This document shows, one piece after another, positions 12,370-23,829 of a stretch of 64,000 nt of DNA. The position numbers and the translations under genes were made by a program. The notes beneath the pieces were generated by a model. The model was not told the DNA's origin and made no database searches. It worked only from the letters and a program-made list of their open reading frames with translations. The DNA lies in NCBI GenBank assembly GCA_964036045.1, contig OZ038383.1:39682294-39746293 (forward strand), read 5' to 3'. The DNA is from Eutreptiella sp. 'Long Island Sound 2002'. Its lineage: Eukaryota > Euglenozoa > Euglenophyceae > Eutreptiales > Eutreptiaceae. Every line of letters starts with the position of its first letter. Position 1 is the stretch's first letter.

Positions 12370-15300
12370 CTAAATTCTAAAAGCGATCAGGAGGCGGCGT
12401 TTTCAGTACGGTTTTATATTTTTTTGTAATTACAACGGTTTTAGAAGGAACACATGATCGCGGAACAGACCTACATCCTTTTGTCCATCCGTGTCACCAA
12501 TGCCCCAAGTGCCGCACGTAACTCTTTCTCGATTGGCATTTTTTTCTGGGGGGGGGGGCTGCTACCTCAACACAAACTGGTGTGTTAGACGCTTGCCATG
12601 ACTCTTTTCCTCCATGGTGTGCTTAAGGTGTGAGGACGGTGCATAATTTTTATTTTATCGTATCCAAACTAATCTTCTTTTTCTTTCTTGGCCGTTTGGC
12701 ACAAATTTCTTTGTCGGTTGTCTGTTGTTTAGCTATTGAGTAGTCCCTTGGACTTCGATTTGTAAAATTTTTAATTTGTGTGCAGACAATGTGAATGGGA
12801 AGCACACGCTGATGTCAAAGGACCTTTGGAGGATGTTCTGGGTTGTTCTATGTTATGTGATGTACTGTGTCGATATGTATCAGAATTGGTATAGGTATTC
12901 ACAACACGTAATAGCATCTTTGGTGTATTATTGTCCAAATGCACCTGCACGTGTGCCCGTGCCCGTGTTGCCCTTGTCTCCGTACCACATGCGCTTCTGT
13001 GCAAGATTTGGTTCCTTCACTGCTCATCAAAAAGGAGCGCACAAAGAAGACGAAGAATGTGCAACATGTAAGATGTCTCACATATGATGTTTGTGTGAGA
13101 CTTCTTACATGACTGGGTGGTAGTGTGTCACTGCACAACGCTCTAGAGCAAAGACTTCCAGGCCACACAAGTTCGTGCACAGTGAAAAACATTAAATTTG
13201 GATGCTATAGTTTTTAGAGAAAACAAGTTTTGGCGTAAAAAAACAAGACAATTTTTTCTCCATGTAGTTCCTCATTGCTGACCACCATCAATTGTGGAGG
13301 GAGTTTGGCGAGGGAACACTAGTGTGCCCTTGAGCCAAGGACTCCTGAACTGTGTGGTCAGGTCGCCAAACTATGCTTTGCAACAAAAGGGTTGTCAGAA
13401 TTTGGAAGTTTGACAGCAATTTTCACCATGCATCCACGTAGACCTTAAAAATTGTCCTAGAGCCATGGTTCCGTGCTCCTCCCATTTCCCACCGGCTGCA
13501 ACCCTCTGGAACACAACCCCCCCAAGTACGTCCCTTGCAAGAGCCCCGTCCAAACTAGCTGATCCGTTCATTTTGCCGATTAAAAACACCGAAACCCCCC
13601 CTTTTCACCTGGTTTTTGAGTAGCAGAAATTGGGCACCAAAGTGCCAAAAGGTCACCTGGAGGGGGCGTTCTGTCCAAAAATGCAAACATGGGTTTCCAC
13701 CATTCCATTTTTACTGTCAGAATTCTGACAGTGGGGTTTCGGGGGCTACCCCCATATGGACCACCTGAGATATACAAAGGATTTGTGAGCTTCGCTGCCT
13801 TGTTGAACAGATGCCCTATTCATGGGGGTGCCTCTGGCGCATTGCTGGAGTCAGCAAGGACACCTGACAATGGACGGATTGTAAAATTGCTCAGGGTGTG
13901 ATGTGCCGGGTGACAACCATCGTCTACTTCTTGAGACATCAACCTACACTTTCTTGTTCTGATTATTTTAAGAGGACGCTGTAATGAAGCCCAAACCTAC
14001 CGAGAATTGCCAACCGCTCACCTGTGCATCGTGCAGAAGCACAGCCTTATCTCAGCACGAGATCCCCATCTCACCAGTTGTTTTCCGTGACTTTAGTAGT
14101 GCTTGCACAAGGGGGGCAGGTTAGGTCCAGTATGATGATGGATTGAATTAATGTGGGCACCATGGCGTACCTTGCACAGGGGCACAAAAACGTCCTTCTG
14201 CATTCCATGCACTGTGCTTGTGAAGTGTTGTTTCTGCTCAAAACAACATTGTGCCTGAGACTGCAACCCATCTCTATTTGTGCACCAGATGTCTTGCCCC
14301 CCACCCCCCAAGGACCGCTTTGCCTGTGTGGATTGCATGTAAGCGTGACCTTGTCTACCCACGGGAGCATGAGACTGAACAGTTTGCATATTGTTGAGGG
14401 TGTGATATCTGGAGTCAGATTATGGCCAAGCAATGCAGCCCCGCCTGACTGTTGTTTGCACCAACTTCAGCTGTGCTTTTGTGCAAGGGAAGTGGGGCTA
14501 CTCCAGCGCCTGTGCATGACTGCGTCATCCCTTGACCTCGCAATTCCAGAAGGAGCGAGATGGCTTTTGGTGTTGGTCATCTGTTGCCCTCTGTAGGCTC
14601 GTATCTATTGCTACTACAAAAAGGCTCTGGGGGTACAAATGGCAAAGGTGTGGGACTACAGAGCTCGGGTGCATGCGGATTTGAGGTGTCATTGGGGACC
14701 ATGTGGTCAGTGCATCCCGTCACTGCCGGTGCTCTGCCTCGCGCTGTGCCTCGGGCTGAGGGCGTACAGGTGTGGGCTGCCCTGGAGGTGGCGGGGAGTC
14801 ATCAAGTACGCAACGAGCACGAAACGATCAATGCTGAGGCGGGTGCTCCATTGCATCACGTCGTTCCTGACAATGGGACTGTGAAATCAACCATTGGGAC
14901 TGTCAAATCCATTCAGGAAAAGTAATCTGGTGAGGGTGATCTGATGGGTTGGCCGCCAAAATCTCCCCAGTGGCTAAGCAATGGTCTGCACCACGCCATT
15001 CCATGGCACTGCCTGCCGTGCGTGCGCATTTAGGTGTGCATCAACACAGGCCTTGTAATGCCCACCATCCGTGCGCCGTTGCAGGGTGGTCCGCACGCAC
15101 AGCAGCTGGTGCTGCATGAAGGGACATCCCGTGCTGTGCTTGGGGCTTGAGCCTTTGCATGCACCGTTCGGGTTGAGGTTTCCTGGCGATCATGCCAATG
15201 CAATTCGATCATCAATACCACAATGGGAGTGTGGGTCCACTGATTTTGTTGTGCTGTGGTGCGTGAGGCTGAGATTCCCCCTGCTGTAAATTTCCTGCAG

Positions 15301-15480
15301 AATGCAGAGGTGGCGGCGAAGCTTGCGAATGGTTCCATTGACGGCTACATGGAGGCACTACCTGAATCTGATGCAGCCAAGCGCGGAATGAAGCGGAAGA
15401 GGGACAAGGTATGGGCAGCTGTTGGCCACAGAGGTGATATGCGGTGCATGCTGCACTGATATGGGAGTTGGGTTCCCCAC
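12370..15480. other. No convincing gene seen
   Basis: Frames up to 147 codons exist (14153-14596) but have no recognisable motif or conserved neighbour. A perfect 20-bp palindrome with centre GAATTC lies at 13713-13732. C-runs occur near 13495 and 15510. AT-rich spacers at 12370-12780 contain nothing I can interpret. Confidence 0.35.
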
Positions 15481-15544
15481 ACATCTTTGGCACAGGAATT
15501 GCAGTGCGGATACCTGCCCCCCCCCCCCCCCGTGTCCAACGAAT

Positions 15545-16150
15545 GGCTTGTCCAACGAACACTTCCGTTCGGACCGTTTTTTTTTTTACCTATTAATTAG
15601 CTACAGGGTTTAGGTACCGAATTAATCAGATACCGAACAGCGTGTTCAATGAACACGGCTGTTCGGACCAAATTGTTGAGGACTTTGTTGTTCGCTAGAC
15701 ACGGGAGGAGGCAGGGGGGGGGGGCGTATCTGCGGAGAACGACGGCATGGGGGGTGTTACATAACCCCCCCCTTTTTTCGTTGGCCAAAATTTTAGGCAA
15801 AAGTTCGGTTTTCACATAACCGAATCCCCCCCCTTTTTTGGGGGAAGGGTTTGCTTAGTCCACCTCACACTACCACTATGTAGCCTTTCCGACCACTTGT
15901 GGGCCCCCGAGAAGGCAGGGGTGAGGTAGCCAATTCTGATTTTGTCCCTCTTTGTTTGGGGACCACCGAGAATGCATGGGTTATGTAGCATTTCTGACCA
16001 CTTGTGGGCCCCCGATAAGGCAGGGGTGAGGCAGCCAATTCTGATTGTGGCCCCTAGCGTAGGTTTTGACTTCTTATTTTGTCCCCTTTGTTGGGGACCC
16101 CCAAGAATGCAGGGGTGACATAGCATTTCCGCCCTCTTTTGGGCCCCAAC
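15545..16150. repeat. Tandem repeats, about 105 bp unit, plus a short direct repeat
   Basis: The block around CTTGTGGGCCCCCGA repeats at 15896 and 16001 (105 bp apart), with a third, diverged copy near 16124. Within each unit, half-units beginning GAGAANGCAGGGGT or GAGAATGCATGGGT alternate, so an older ~52-bp repeat was doubled. Upstream, AACGAACACTTCCGTTCGGACC-like words recur in direct orientation at about 15549 and 15647. Confidence 0.55.
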
Positions 16151-16186
16151 CATCCGGTGCTATTGAGGAAACCGGGCTAATCTCTG

Positions 16187-16446
16187 AATCCATGCTTTGT
16201 TGTGTGGCCCCTTGAGTTGGGGTGAGGGACTCGCAGTCCACGCTTTGTTGTGTGGCCCCTTGAGTTGGGGTTAGGGACTCGCAATCCAAGCTTTGTTGCG
16301 TGGCCCCTCGAGTTAGGGTTAGGGACTCGCAATCCACGCTTTGTTGCGTGGCCCCTTGAGTTGGGGTTAGGGACTTGCAATCCACGCTTTGTTGTGTGGC
16401 CCCTTGAGTTGGGGTTAGGGACTCGCAATCCACGCTCTGTTGCATA
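16187..16446. repeat. Tandem array of 48-bp unit, five copies
   Basis: CTTTGTTG starts at 16195, 16243, 16291, 16339, 16387 and (as CTCTGTTG) 16435, exactly 48 bp apart. Because 48 is a multiple of three, the array is open in several frames; the minus-strand translation repeats QQSVDCESLTPTQGAT. The array ends 12 bp before the ATG of the zinc-finger gene. A related but diverged block lies at 29785-29915. Confidence 0.85.
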
Positions 16447-16457
16447 TGTCAAACTAA

Positions 16458-17519
16458 ATGACGGCTCCTCCATCCGCATGGCCCCGTACATCAACAAGGT
16501 TTTCAACAGCAATTTTGGAGCATGATTGTACGGAGCGGTTGCGAAGGGTGAGTGGTGAAGGACGATGTCCGGGACCACGTGTTGCACCCCCACCCGCAGA
16601 CGAGGTTGCGCCCGGAACGCCGTTTGCGACGTTGGTAACGTACAATTCTCCATCAAAGGGTAAGTGCACATCGGCAAGGGTCTTCAGCTTGCTAAAGTGT
16701 ACTTTGGAAGGCACAAGGATTGCACATCCGTAGGCCATGGGCTTGAAGCACACCCAAGGTGCAAAGCTTATTGGAAGATTCTTGTCGTTTTCCTGCCCAA
16801 ACGCGGAAGTGGCACTGCAATGGAGTGGCAGGTTTGGTCCAACCATCGACGCGGACGTAGCGACCACCACCTTTGTGGACTTGGACATCACCGATGAGGG
16901 AAGATGGGAAGTAGACCCGAACATCTTGTTTACGTTCATCGATGCCGCAGCCCAAGACATCAAGTACTGCCCCGTGACGGTTGCAGAGCCATACGATGGA
17001 GTTAAGGCTTGCGACTTGCGGCCTGCAGATGATGTACGATGTTACCTCTTTTGTGATGCGGCGGTGCCCTTGCGCATAATGTTGGACCATGTGGCAGAGC
17101 ACATTGCTAAAGGTGACGCCGTGGCGGACGCACGCCACCGTGGACAAGCGGAGCCATGTGGCTTTTGCGGCCGTTCCACCGGAACATGCAAAACCACGTT
17201 GAATGGGACGAAGGTGTGCACCAACTGCGCTTACCGGTATAGCTTCAAGTACAAGAAGGCATTGGAGAAGAAGCACAATGTCCCAAGGAAGTGTCTGGTT
17301 CCGATGTGCCCCGCATCCCCATTCACATTGAATATCAAGTGCCACCTACGGCTCGTGCACCCCAAAACAATTGAAGTAAGTGATCGGATTGTGGAGAAGC
17401 AGATTGCCCGGCGTGCTTGGAAGACAAAGGCGGAGAAAGGAGAAAAGGTGCGGCGGATTACCATTCATGTGGACAGGGGAGCGGAGGAAGGCACGGGACA
17501 AGCCACAACCACGCGGTGA
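16458..17519 (+). CDS. Cys/His zinc-finger protein, one internal TAG
   Basis: A single frame of 353 codons runs from ATG 16458 to TGA 17517-17519, broken once by TAG at 16731-16733; the uninterrupted part from ATG 16737 is 260 residues. Numbering from 16737, a first metal-binding cluster has C141, C144, C151, C161 and C164 (CGFC...CTNC), followed by aromatic/basic YRYSFKYKKALEKK, and a second cluster C186-x4-C191-x11-H203-x4-H208 of C2H2 type. The C-terminus is basic. The order CGFC, CxxC, then a C2H2 finger resembles zinc-binding proteins I know from mushroom genomes, often near transposons, but I cannot name a family. DNA binding is an inference. The TAG may be a lesion, or the true start may be 16737. 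Confidence 0.6.
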
Positions 17520-18330
17520 TCCGAAACGCGAATCGATTCGAAATGACCGTATTGTGGGACTGGGCACCCCATGAAGCGGTGATGCGAACCGCAAAACGTG
17601 ACAAAACATACGCCTTGCAAGATTGGGCACCCTGTAAGGCACCCTCTTCGGTGTTGGGCCACGCCGAAGAGAAATCGCCCATGCCCCCACCAGGCAGGGG
17701 GTGTGGGCGGCTACAACCACCATTGCATTGGTTAGGAGGTAGAGTGGAGGCCTCCGTTGTTGTATGCTAACCCGTTAGGCCACCCCGTCCCTGCCACACC
17801 TGATATGGGAAACAGCAGCATCAAGTAAGCATGCAAAAATCCATCACTTTTGAAGCAAGACACCCCCAAATTTCCTTCGACATGCCCAAAAAATGGACAA
17901 ATACACACTTGTGCACATCCAAGGTAACTGCCCGCGGCGCGTTTTGGAAAATTTCAGTTGCGCGCAAAAGGGGTAAAACCCCCCCCTTTTTTCGAAGTGG
18001 CCAATTTTAGGCAAAACCCCATGACTTCACATTTCGCAGAAATGCCCCCCCCCCCCCCCCTGGGAGGAGGGGCCGTACAGGAATTGGCACAGGTGTGGGA
18101 AGGGGGGGGTTTTATGGTAACAGAATGTAGGAAACAGCTGTGCGGAGCTGAGCTTGTTGGGGTGGCCTGGTATTGAGGTGTTTGGAAGGGGTGGCTCCAG
18201 GGGCTTGTCCGGTGGACTACAATCTAACAGTAGCGTGCAGTGTGCACACAGTGCAGGGACTCCCCCCATGGCCTACTGCTTCTTTGATTTCAAACAAGCG
18301 GTTCTGGTGGATTGGCCGTAACGTTGCCTG
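17520..18330. other. Downstream spacer with short direct repeats
   Basis: GGGACTGGGCACCCCATGAAGC near 17557 is echoed by GATTGGGCACCCTGTAAGGC near 17622. C-runs at 17983 and 18047 flank a patch without coding character. No gene is supported. Confidence 0.35.
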
Positions 18331-18588
18331 CCGGACATGGATGGTACCTCAGCCCCAACCTTGTGGCTCATGCTGCAATTCTGGTGATTGTTTGAACAGC
18401 CCATCCGGAGGGAATTTCTCACTGCCCTGGTTGTACATATTTCCTGCCACACTCTGAATGACCTCTAAGGCCCTACCAGAGCACCTACGCCCATTTAGTG
18501 AAGTTTAGGGACGCATTCACAGGATGAAAACAGCCTCAAGGAGGCTGCCAGCGATACAAAGCCGAGCTTTGATGTCCCGAAAGTGCAT
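18330..18588 (-). pseudogene. Dispersed family D exon, copy 1
   Basis: On the minus strand a pyrimidine-rich TTCTTCTTCTTCAG acceptor (CAG at 18591-18589) is followed by an exon-like start encoding MHFRDIKARLCIAGSLLEA. The sequence down to about 18330 aligns with 58245-58020, with frame changes and stops in both copies but with shared stretches such as the segment encoding DEPQG/HEPQG. The protein is unrecognised. A conserved acceptor plus a conserved first 15 codons indicates a duplicated spliced gene rather than random repeat. Confidence 0.4.
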
Positions 18589-19249
18589 CTGAAGAAGAAG
18601 AAGATATCCATGCAGGTCTGTGTGGTTACGTTGATGCCAGCCCTCAGCCAAAGGAGGTCTGACCATAGGTCAGACCATATTCCTCAACAGCCCTCGAGTA
18701 GCCCTTCAACAGATTGGAAACCCCAACAACAGTCCACCCAGCAATAGGTACATCCTTGTGCAAAGCTTTACCGCACCACCCCAGACCCCAATCCTCAGAA
18801 AAAATGATTCCACAATGTGGGGGGGGGATTTTCTTCTATGGCCTTTTTCATTGTTTGTTGTCTGGCAAAGTTCGTTTTTTTGGGAAAATTATTGGTCCAA
18901 AAAGCACCGAAACAGGCACCCTTTGTGCCCCAAAAGCCCTGCCTAAAGAGGGCAGAGGTCTGGCCACGGGGGTGGGGGGTGGGGGGGGGGCTGGAAGAGT
19001 TCCCCTCCGCATTTGAATTTTTGACCACCCCAGATTGATGTCTCATCGGGTGGTCAACTGAGGTTTTGATGGCCATATTGGCCATACCTTGTGGCCGTGA
19101 CTTTGGCGGCCACCTTCAATTGTTTTCGGATGAACCCAAAGGGCCCCTCAAAGGGCTGCTTTTCATTGTTTGGTGAAATCCCCAACCAGTGGAGTGGCAG
19201 TTTCGGAGGGCGGCTAAAGGGTGGTATTTTGGAACCAAAACAAGGCCCA

Positions 19250-19490
19250 AAATGGGTCAAAAACACATTCTTCCAAAAATGATCTTTTACCCATTTGGTT
19301 GCTCAAGCAACTGCCTGTTTTGAACCCGTGTTATCCCATTTTGGCCACAAAAAGATTTTAGAAGGCTAGAAAATGGGCTCCGTCGAAGCCAAAATAGGGT
19401 CCAAAAATACGTTTTTCCAAAAGTGATTTTAAACACTTGGGTGTCTAAACAAGGGTTTTTTTAGCCTGTTTTGAGGCAATGGCCACTTGA
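19250..19490. repeat. Diverged tandem duplication, about 136 bp unit
   Basis: The words 'TTCCAAAARTGATYTT', 'CTCAAGCAACTGCCTGTTTTG' like and 'CCATTTTGGCCAC' like appear twice in the same order at about 19270-19345 and 19410-19485. No coding frame is convincing. The unit lies just upstream of the foldback element. Confidence 0.4.
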
Positions 19491-19558
19491 TTTGCCCTCC
19501 CCCAATGTCCCAAATGGGTGTTGAAAATGGGTGTTCCATTGCTCACCCTAGACCCTAT

Positions 19559-20099
19559 CAAGACTTGCAACTAGGATCAAGCTGGATCCTTATGGTTCTC
19601 CTGAACGAGATTGAAAAATGGCTCATTTTCACCTCAAAATGGACCACGGCATGGCACCACGGAGTGAGAAACGTCTCATTGTAATTCAGTAGCAAGCAGC
19701 AGCAATAGACGATCCAAAATCATTTCTGTGGACACCATGGCTCATACTTCGCATCCAAGTTGCTCATAATGACCGCAGTGCAAATGCGCATCACCAAAAA
19801 CAAGCCTTTTGTGATTTTGAGCCATCTAGCCCGTTGTATGGCCGATTCAGTGGCCAAAAAATGACTGTTTTCAGCTTTGTTTGACGACAATTGCCGTTGT
19901 GTGAAGCAGGTGTCTCCAATGAGGGCTGTCTTTTTTCCACAATGATAGGACCATCAAAGGATTGCAAATTGGTGTCAATGAGGCGTCTCTCATGCCGTGG
20001 TGCCATGCGGTGGTCAATTTTGAGGTGAAAATGAGCCGTTTTTCAACTTGGTATAGGAGTTCCACGACGACCCAGCTTGGTACTAGTCGCGAGTCTTGG
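19559..20099. mobile_element. Foldback (MITE-like) element with ~122-bp inverted arms
   Basis: The left arm, 19559-19681, is the imperfect reverse complement of the right arm, 19977-20099. The outermost match is CAAGACTTGCAACTAGGATC against the complement of the right end, and the best inner match covers CTCATTTTCACCTCAAAAT and GGCATGGCACCACGG. About 295 bp of non-coding DNA separates the arms. No protein is encoded, so it would be a non-autonomous element. I see no clear target-site duplication; a C-run starts about 30 bp after the right end. Confidence 0.6.
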
Positions 20100-21770
20100 T
20101 TAGCAAGATCAGGGCACTAAGCCAAACCCAACCCCCCCCCCCCCCACCCATTCTGCTCCAGCTGCCCCCCGCCCCCCTAGCCCACCCAAAGTTGTCACAG
20201 ATAGTAGGGAGTGTGGGTCCATAGCAGTACAAGGTCCAGCCCTCGCCCCCCCCCCCCATAAGAAAGAGCCCACAAGAAAATTTCATAAGCCATTGACAAC
20301 CCTCGAGGAATTATCACTAATCATCGAGAACCCCCCCCCCCCCATTCACAATAGTCACACAGAGCCTCTCATTAATCAACGGCACTCATCCAAAACCCTC
20401 CACGGATGGACAGCACTATCCCTAGCCCCTAGAGCCCCTGTACTAAATGGTGCATTTCTAAGCTTTTCTAGATCTTTTGGGTGGCCAAAACCGTTCATCA
20501 CAAGCTCAAAAGGGAGTACAGCCATGTGTTTGAGCATCCCAAATGCTCCAAGAATCATTTTCGACCAAAACTATTTTTGACCACATTGTGGGCTGCAAGT
20601 GACCCTTGGTCATCTTGGTAATGACCAAGGCATGTGCTCAGAGCACCAGTGGTGTCCTGAGGAAGCCCTGATTTTTACCTTTTTTGTAAAGGGCAGCCCT
20701 TAAGGACAGCCCCCGGAGACCACCAAACGCCAACCGCCAACCGCCAATTGCCACCAACTGCCAAACTTTGAAGTAGAGAAGGTCCCATGAAGATGGCTTC
20801 CCCGTGAATGTTCGTCTATGTTGGCGTTGCAAAGCCCAAGACTTTTTTCTTTTAGGACAGCTGTGCAATGCACTCCCATTTGGTTTTGATGATCAATGAA
20901 GGGTGCTGGCAGTGTGGAAATTGCCCCCAGTGTTCCTAGTAATCATTGTTCATCGCCACAAGCATGGCCAAGGCCAAACATGGCAGTTAAGCATAGTGAA
21001 AGAAGGTGGGATTTGACAAAAGTGGGCACAAATGGTCATTTGCAAAGCTGATATCAGCCAATGCTGACTCCAAAAGCAGGTCATTGAGGCTGCTAGTTGC
21101 GTGCAAATGCCACCATTTGGTACAAGAAAAATGTTTTTCCGAACTAGTTTGGTTCCAGTGCAAATGGTCCGTGCCGCATACACTCTATGTGCCATACACC
21201 ACCAAATAGCGGCCCTTTTTGGCCATTTTAGCCATTATTGGAATTCGCCACCTGCACTTGAGGCACTCAACCACTAAAGGGTCATAAATTCCGACGGGTC
21301 TCACCAGCTCAATGACCATAAGCCTAGTGCTACAATACCTACCAGAGGGGAGTTGCTTTCCTACGATGCTTGCAGCATTTGTGGCCCGCCATGGAAGAGA
21401 TACCTACTTACATTATGGGAAGTGCTGACGATTTTTTGGTGCTTGACGATGAATTCAGCCCTATAGGTAGATGGGTTAGTATGGGGCTAGTGGTGCATGT
21501 TGATTTTTGCGCTTGGTCGTCCTTTTTATTAGGACTGAGGGTCACATGCACTAAATGTTGTCATTGTGAGCACAGTGGAGTCAGAAGTGCAACTTGGAAT
21601 AACATCCCCCTTTACATGCCCGCATAGAATCGTAAAGAGTTTACTTCTTGTGGTGCAAACGACTACAAACGACGAGCCAGAGGACCATGTGATGGTGCCC
21701 ATGTTTTGATGCAATACATTCCATAACATGGTTTCTCCCTTCACGCAGAGGATGGTTTCTAACGTGACAA
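20100..21770. other. No convincing gene seen
   Basis: Three C-runs of 9-14 lie at 20131-20145, 20247-20255 and 20331-20343. GCCAACCGCCAACCGCCAATTGCC near 20730 is a short tandem. Open frames do not exceed 95 codons and show no motif. Confidence 0.35.
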
Positions 21771-22157
21771 CAGAATGGAAGAGTTGCAAACTGGAGATGT
21801 TACCATGCTTGGAGGAGGTGTACGTTGTAATGCTTGTTTTTTTTTTGTGGTAAATGCCAGTAAAAGAAAAATCGCATTGTCGTGTATTTTTTTGGCAATT
21901 GCGAGTAAATGGTATGTGTGGTTACCACCGGAAGAAATACGCGCCGGTACGATTTTTTTTGTACCAGCGCTCACCGCTAACAAAATTACACGCCACGACA
22001 ATTTTCTTGTACTTGCGTTTATTGGCCCCTTTCCACTTTCGCCATGGAAGAAGGTGAAGGGAGCAAAGGACAAGTGCGCCCCCTGTCGCACCTCCCACTT
22101 CTAAAAGGTAAACCTGGAGTACCATCCCTAGCAAAACCAACCCTTTGGTGGTGAGAG

Positions 22158-22700
22158 ATGGGTTGACGGACAAGGATATCTTGTGTTGTTGAAGCAAGAC
22201 CTCTACGACGTGGAAATTGATGGACCATGTGCATGGACTCTGGTTGTTACTCATATCAAGAGACTATCTAGGTCGCTGCGGGTTGTTGACTTGCTCCATA
22301 ATAGACAACATCGCTTGGTGCCGTCGCCACACTTTTGTGGTCAATAGCGATGACAAAGAGGGGTTGCATTGGTTTGTTTGTGCCTTCGATTGTGGTTTTG
22401 GGTTAGAGCGTTGGGTTTAGGGACCCTTGAGCTCCATTTTCTTGAACCGCCTATTCTTAGCAGCGCTCAAGAAGCATGGTTTTACCACCAAGCCCAGGGC
22501 CTTGGGATTTCAAAAGTAGGGTTGGTGTTGTGGTTTTCAGAGCTTGCACATCACAAACCTGGTGGTGGATCACCGGAGTTGTTTTTCGGATGTTCGCATC
22601 ACCCGCATGTCTCTAGGTTTTTTCCAGTATGTGTTGTGTGTTGCAAATGCCGATCGCACTATGCGGGTCATTCAACTGCCTCGTGATGATGTGAGGGAAT
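22158..22700 (+). pseudogene. Relic resembling a Ulp1/C48-type cysteine peptidase
   Basis: In the frame of 22217 a conserved-looking segment reads NSDDKEGLHWFVCAFDC (His codon 22367-22369), then GPLSS, then KPRALGFQK, then GWCCGFQSLHI (Cys codons 22526-22531), and ends near DADRTMRV-like ANADRTMRVIQLP. The order His-Trp, later Gln, then Cys-Gly, followed by a helix, is that of the C48 (SUMO-protease-like) fold, where His, Asp/Asn, Gln and Cys form the active site. Two TAG codons (22418-22420, 22517-22519) interrupt the frame, and upstream coding-like sequence (22158-22340, VLLKQDLYDVEIDGP) is in another frame. Such peptidases are common cargo of transposons. The assignment rests on motif order only. 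Confidence 0.45.
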
Positions 22701-23112
22701 GGAAGACCTTCCCCCCCCAAGCACCCAAGTTCAAGGTGCACTTTCCGAGACTCACGACGATGTTCAAGCTACCCCCACCACGCTCAAAGGCACGGATGGT
22801 AAGACTCGGGAGAGTTTTCAGGCAACTCCCGTCCCGCTCAAAGGCAAGGAGGCCTCCTTTGAGCAAAGTGTGCAACGCTCAGAGCCCAAGGCACAACCTT
22901 CCATGCCCCCCCCCCCCCAGTGGGGGGGGGGCGACTACGCAAGTCCTAGGACGCCAACTACCCCCCCCCCCTCCCAAGAGGCTTCCGGCCAACTCCCGAG
23001 TCGCCGACCTATAAATTTCACACACATCATGGAGGGAACGCTTGAGGGAGGGCTGCGTACGAGGCCGCTCGTCATGATCCCACTCACGATCATCCTCATT
23101 CAAAGACTCTAG
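22699..23112 (+). other. Pro/Ser-rich open frame after the peptidase relic
   Basis: A 137-codon frame continues directly beyond the peptidase-like segment after a frame change at a run of C (22710-22717). It contains repeated TPTTLKGTDGK / TPVPLKGKEA-like units (about 28 residues apart) and a proline-rich patch encoded by C/G runs. It may be the low-complexity tail of the same former protein. No domain is recognised. Confidence 0.3.
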
Positions 23113-23639
23113 GGAGTTTTTTTGAAGGACATTTAGAGACACACCACTCAAACATCCCAAAGATGAGCAAGTAGAAGCAAGTGAGTCATGCACATCTTTG
23201 CTACACAATTCCGCCGCCACAAGCACATAGTGACGCAATGGTGTACCCTCTGTGGCACAGACGCCATCCAGCGTACAGGGTCACCTATACGTTCGGATGG
23301 AGGTGATCCAGGGACAATTAGTCCCACGCCACGAGCATTTTGAGGGGTGTGTTTTTTGCATGCCTCCGGTCTACCTCCTTCCACACCTCTCTACCCCTCT
23401 CTAAATTTTTGTCGTCCATTCTATATGTACCTTACCTCACAATCTATAACAGGTGGGCTCCTTGGGGCTGTGGCACCAAAACACCGCTTCATGGAGTGTA
23501 CAATAGCAACAAATTACACCCCGGGCCCATATGGGGACGTGCCTCACCTGCATGAAGCCCTAGCTTTCCATTTCATGTTGGAGATATGAATTGGGCGATG
23601 GCCTGATTTGAGTCTCGCGTCAACAAAAAAAAATAGCAC

Positions 23640-23815
23640 CAACCATCCAGAGTGCACCAAAAAATAACAACAACCATCCAAAATGCAGCACAAAATAGCA
23701 GTCAACATCCTTAATGCACCAGGAAATATTCAGAGTGCACCAAGAAGTAATAGCAACCATCCAGAGTGCACCAGGAAATAAGAGCACCCATCCAGAGTCC
23801 ACCACGAAATAACTG
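23640..23815. repeat. Tandem repeat, about 32-bp unit
   Basis: CCATCCAGAGTGCACC and variants recur at about 23643, 23675, 23707, 23757 and 23789, with a shortened unit near 23731. Units end in AAATA plus a variable AGCA/ACAA word. The length is not a multiple of three and no gene overlaps it. Confidence 0.65.
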
Positions 23816-23829
23816 TGTATGAGTATGCC

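Noticed and set aside
16177-16677. 166-codon minus-strand open frame with PNPNSRGH repeats
   Set aside because: It is the translation of the 48-bp tandem array, open in several frames, and is antisense to the zinc-finger gene start.
17346-17723. 125-codon minus-strand open frame
   Set aside because: Antisense shadow of the zinc-finger gene's basic C-terminus.
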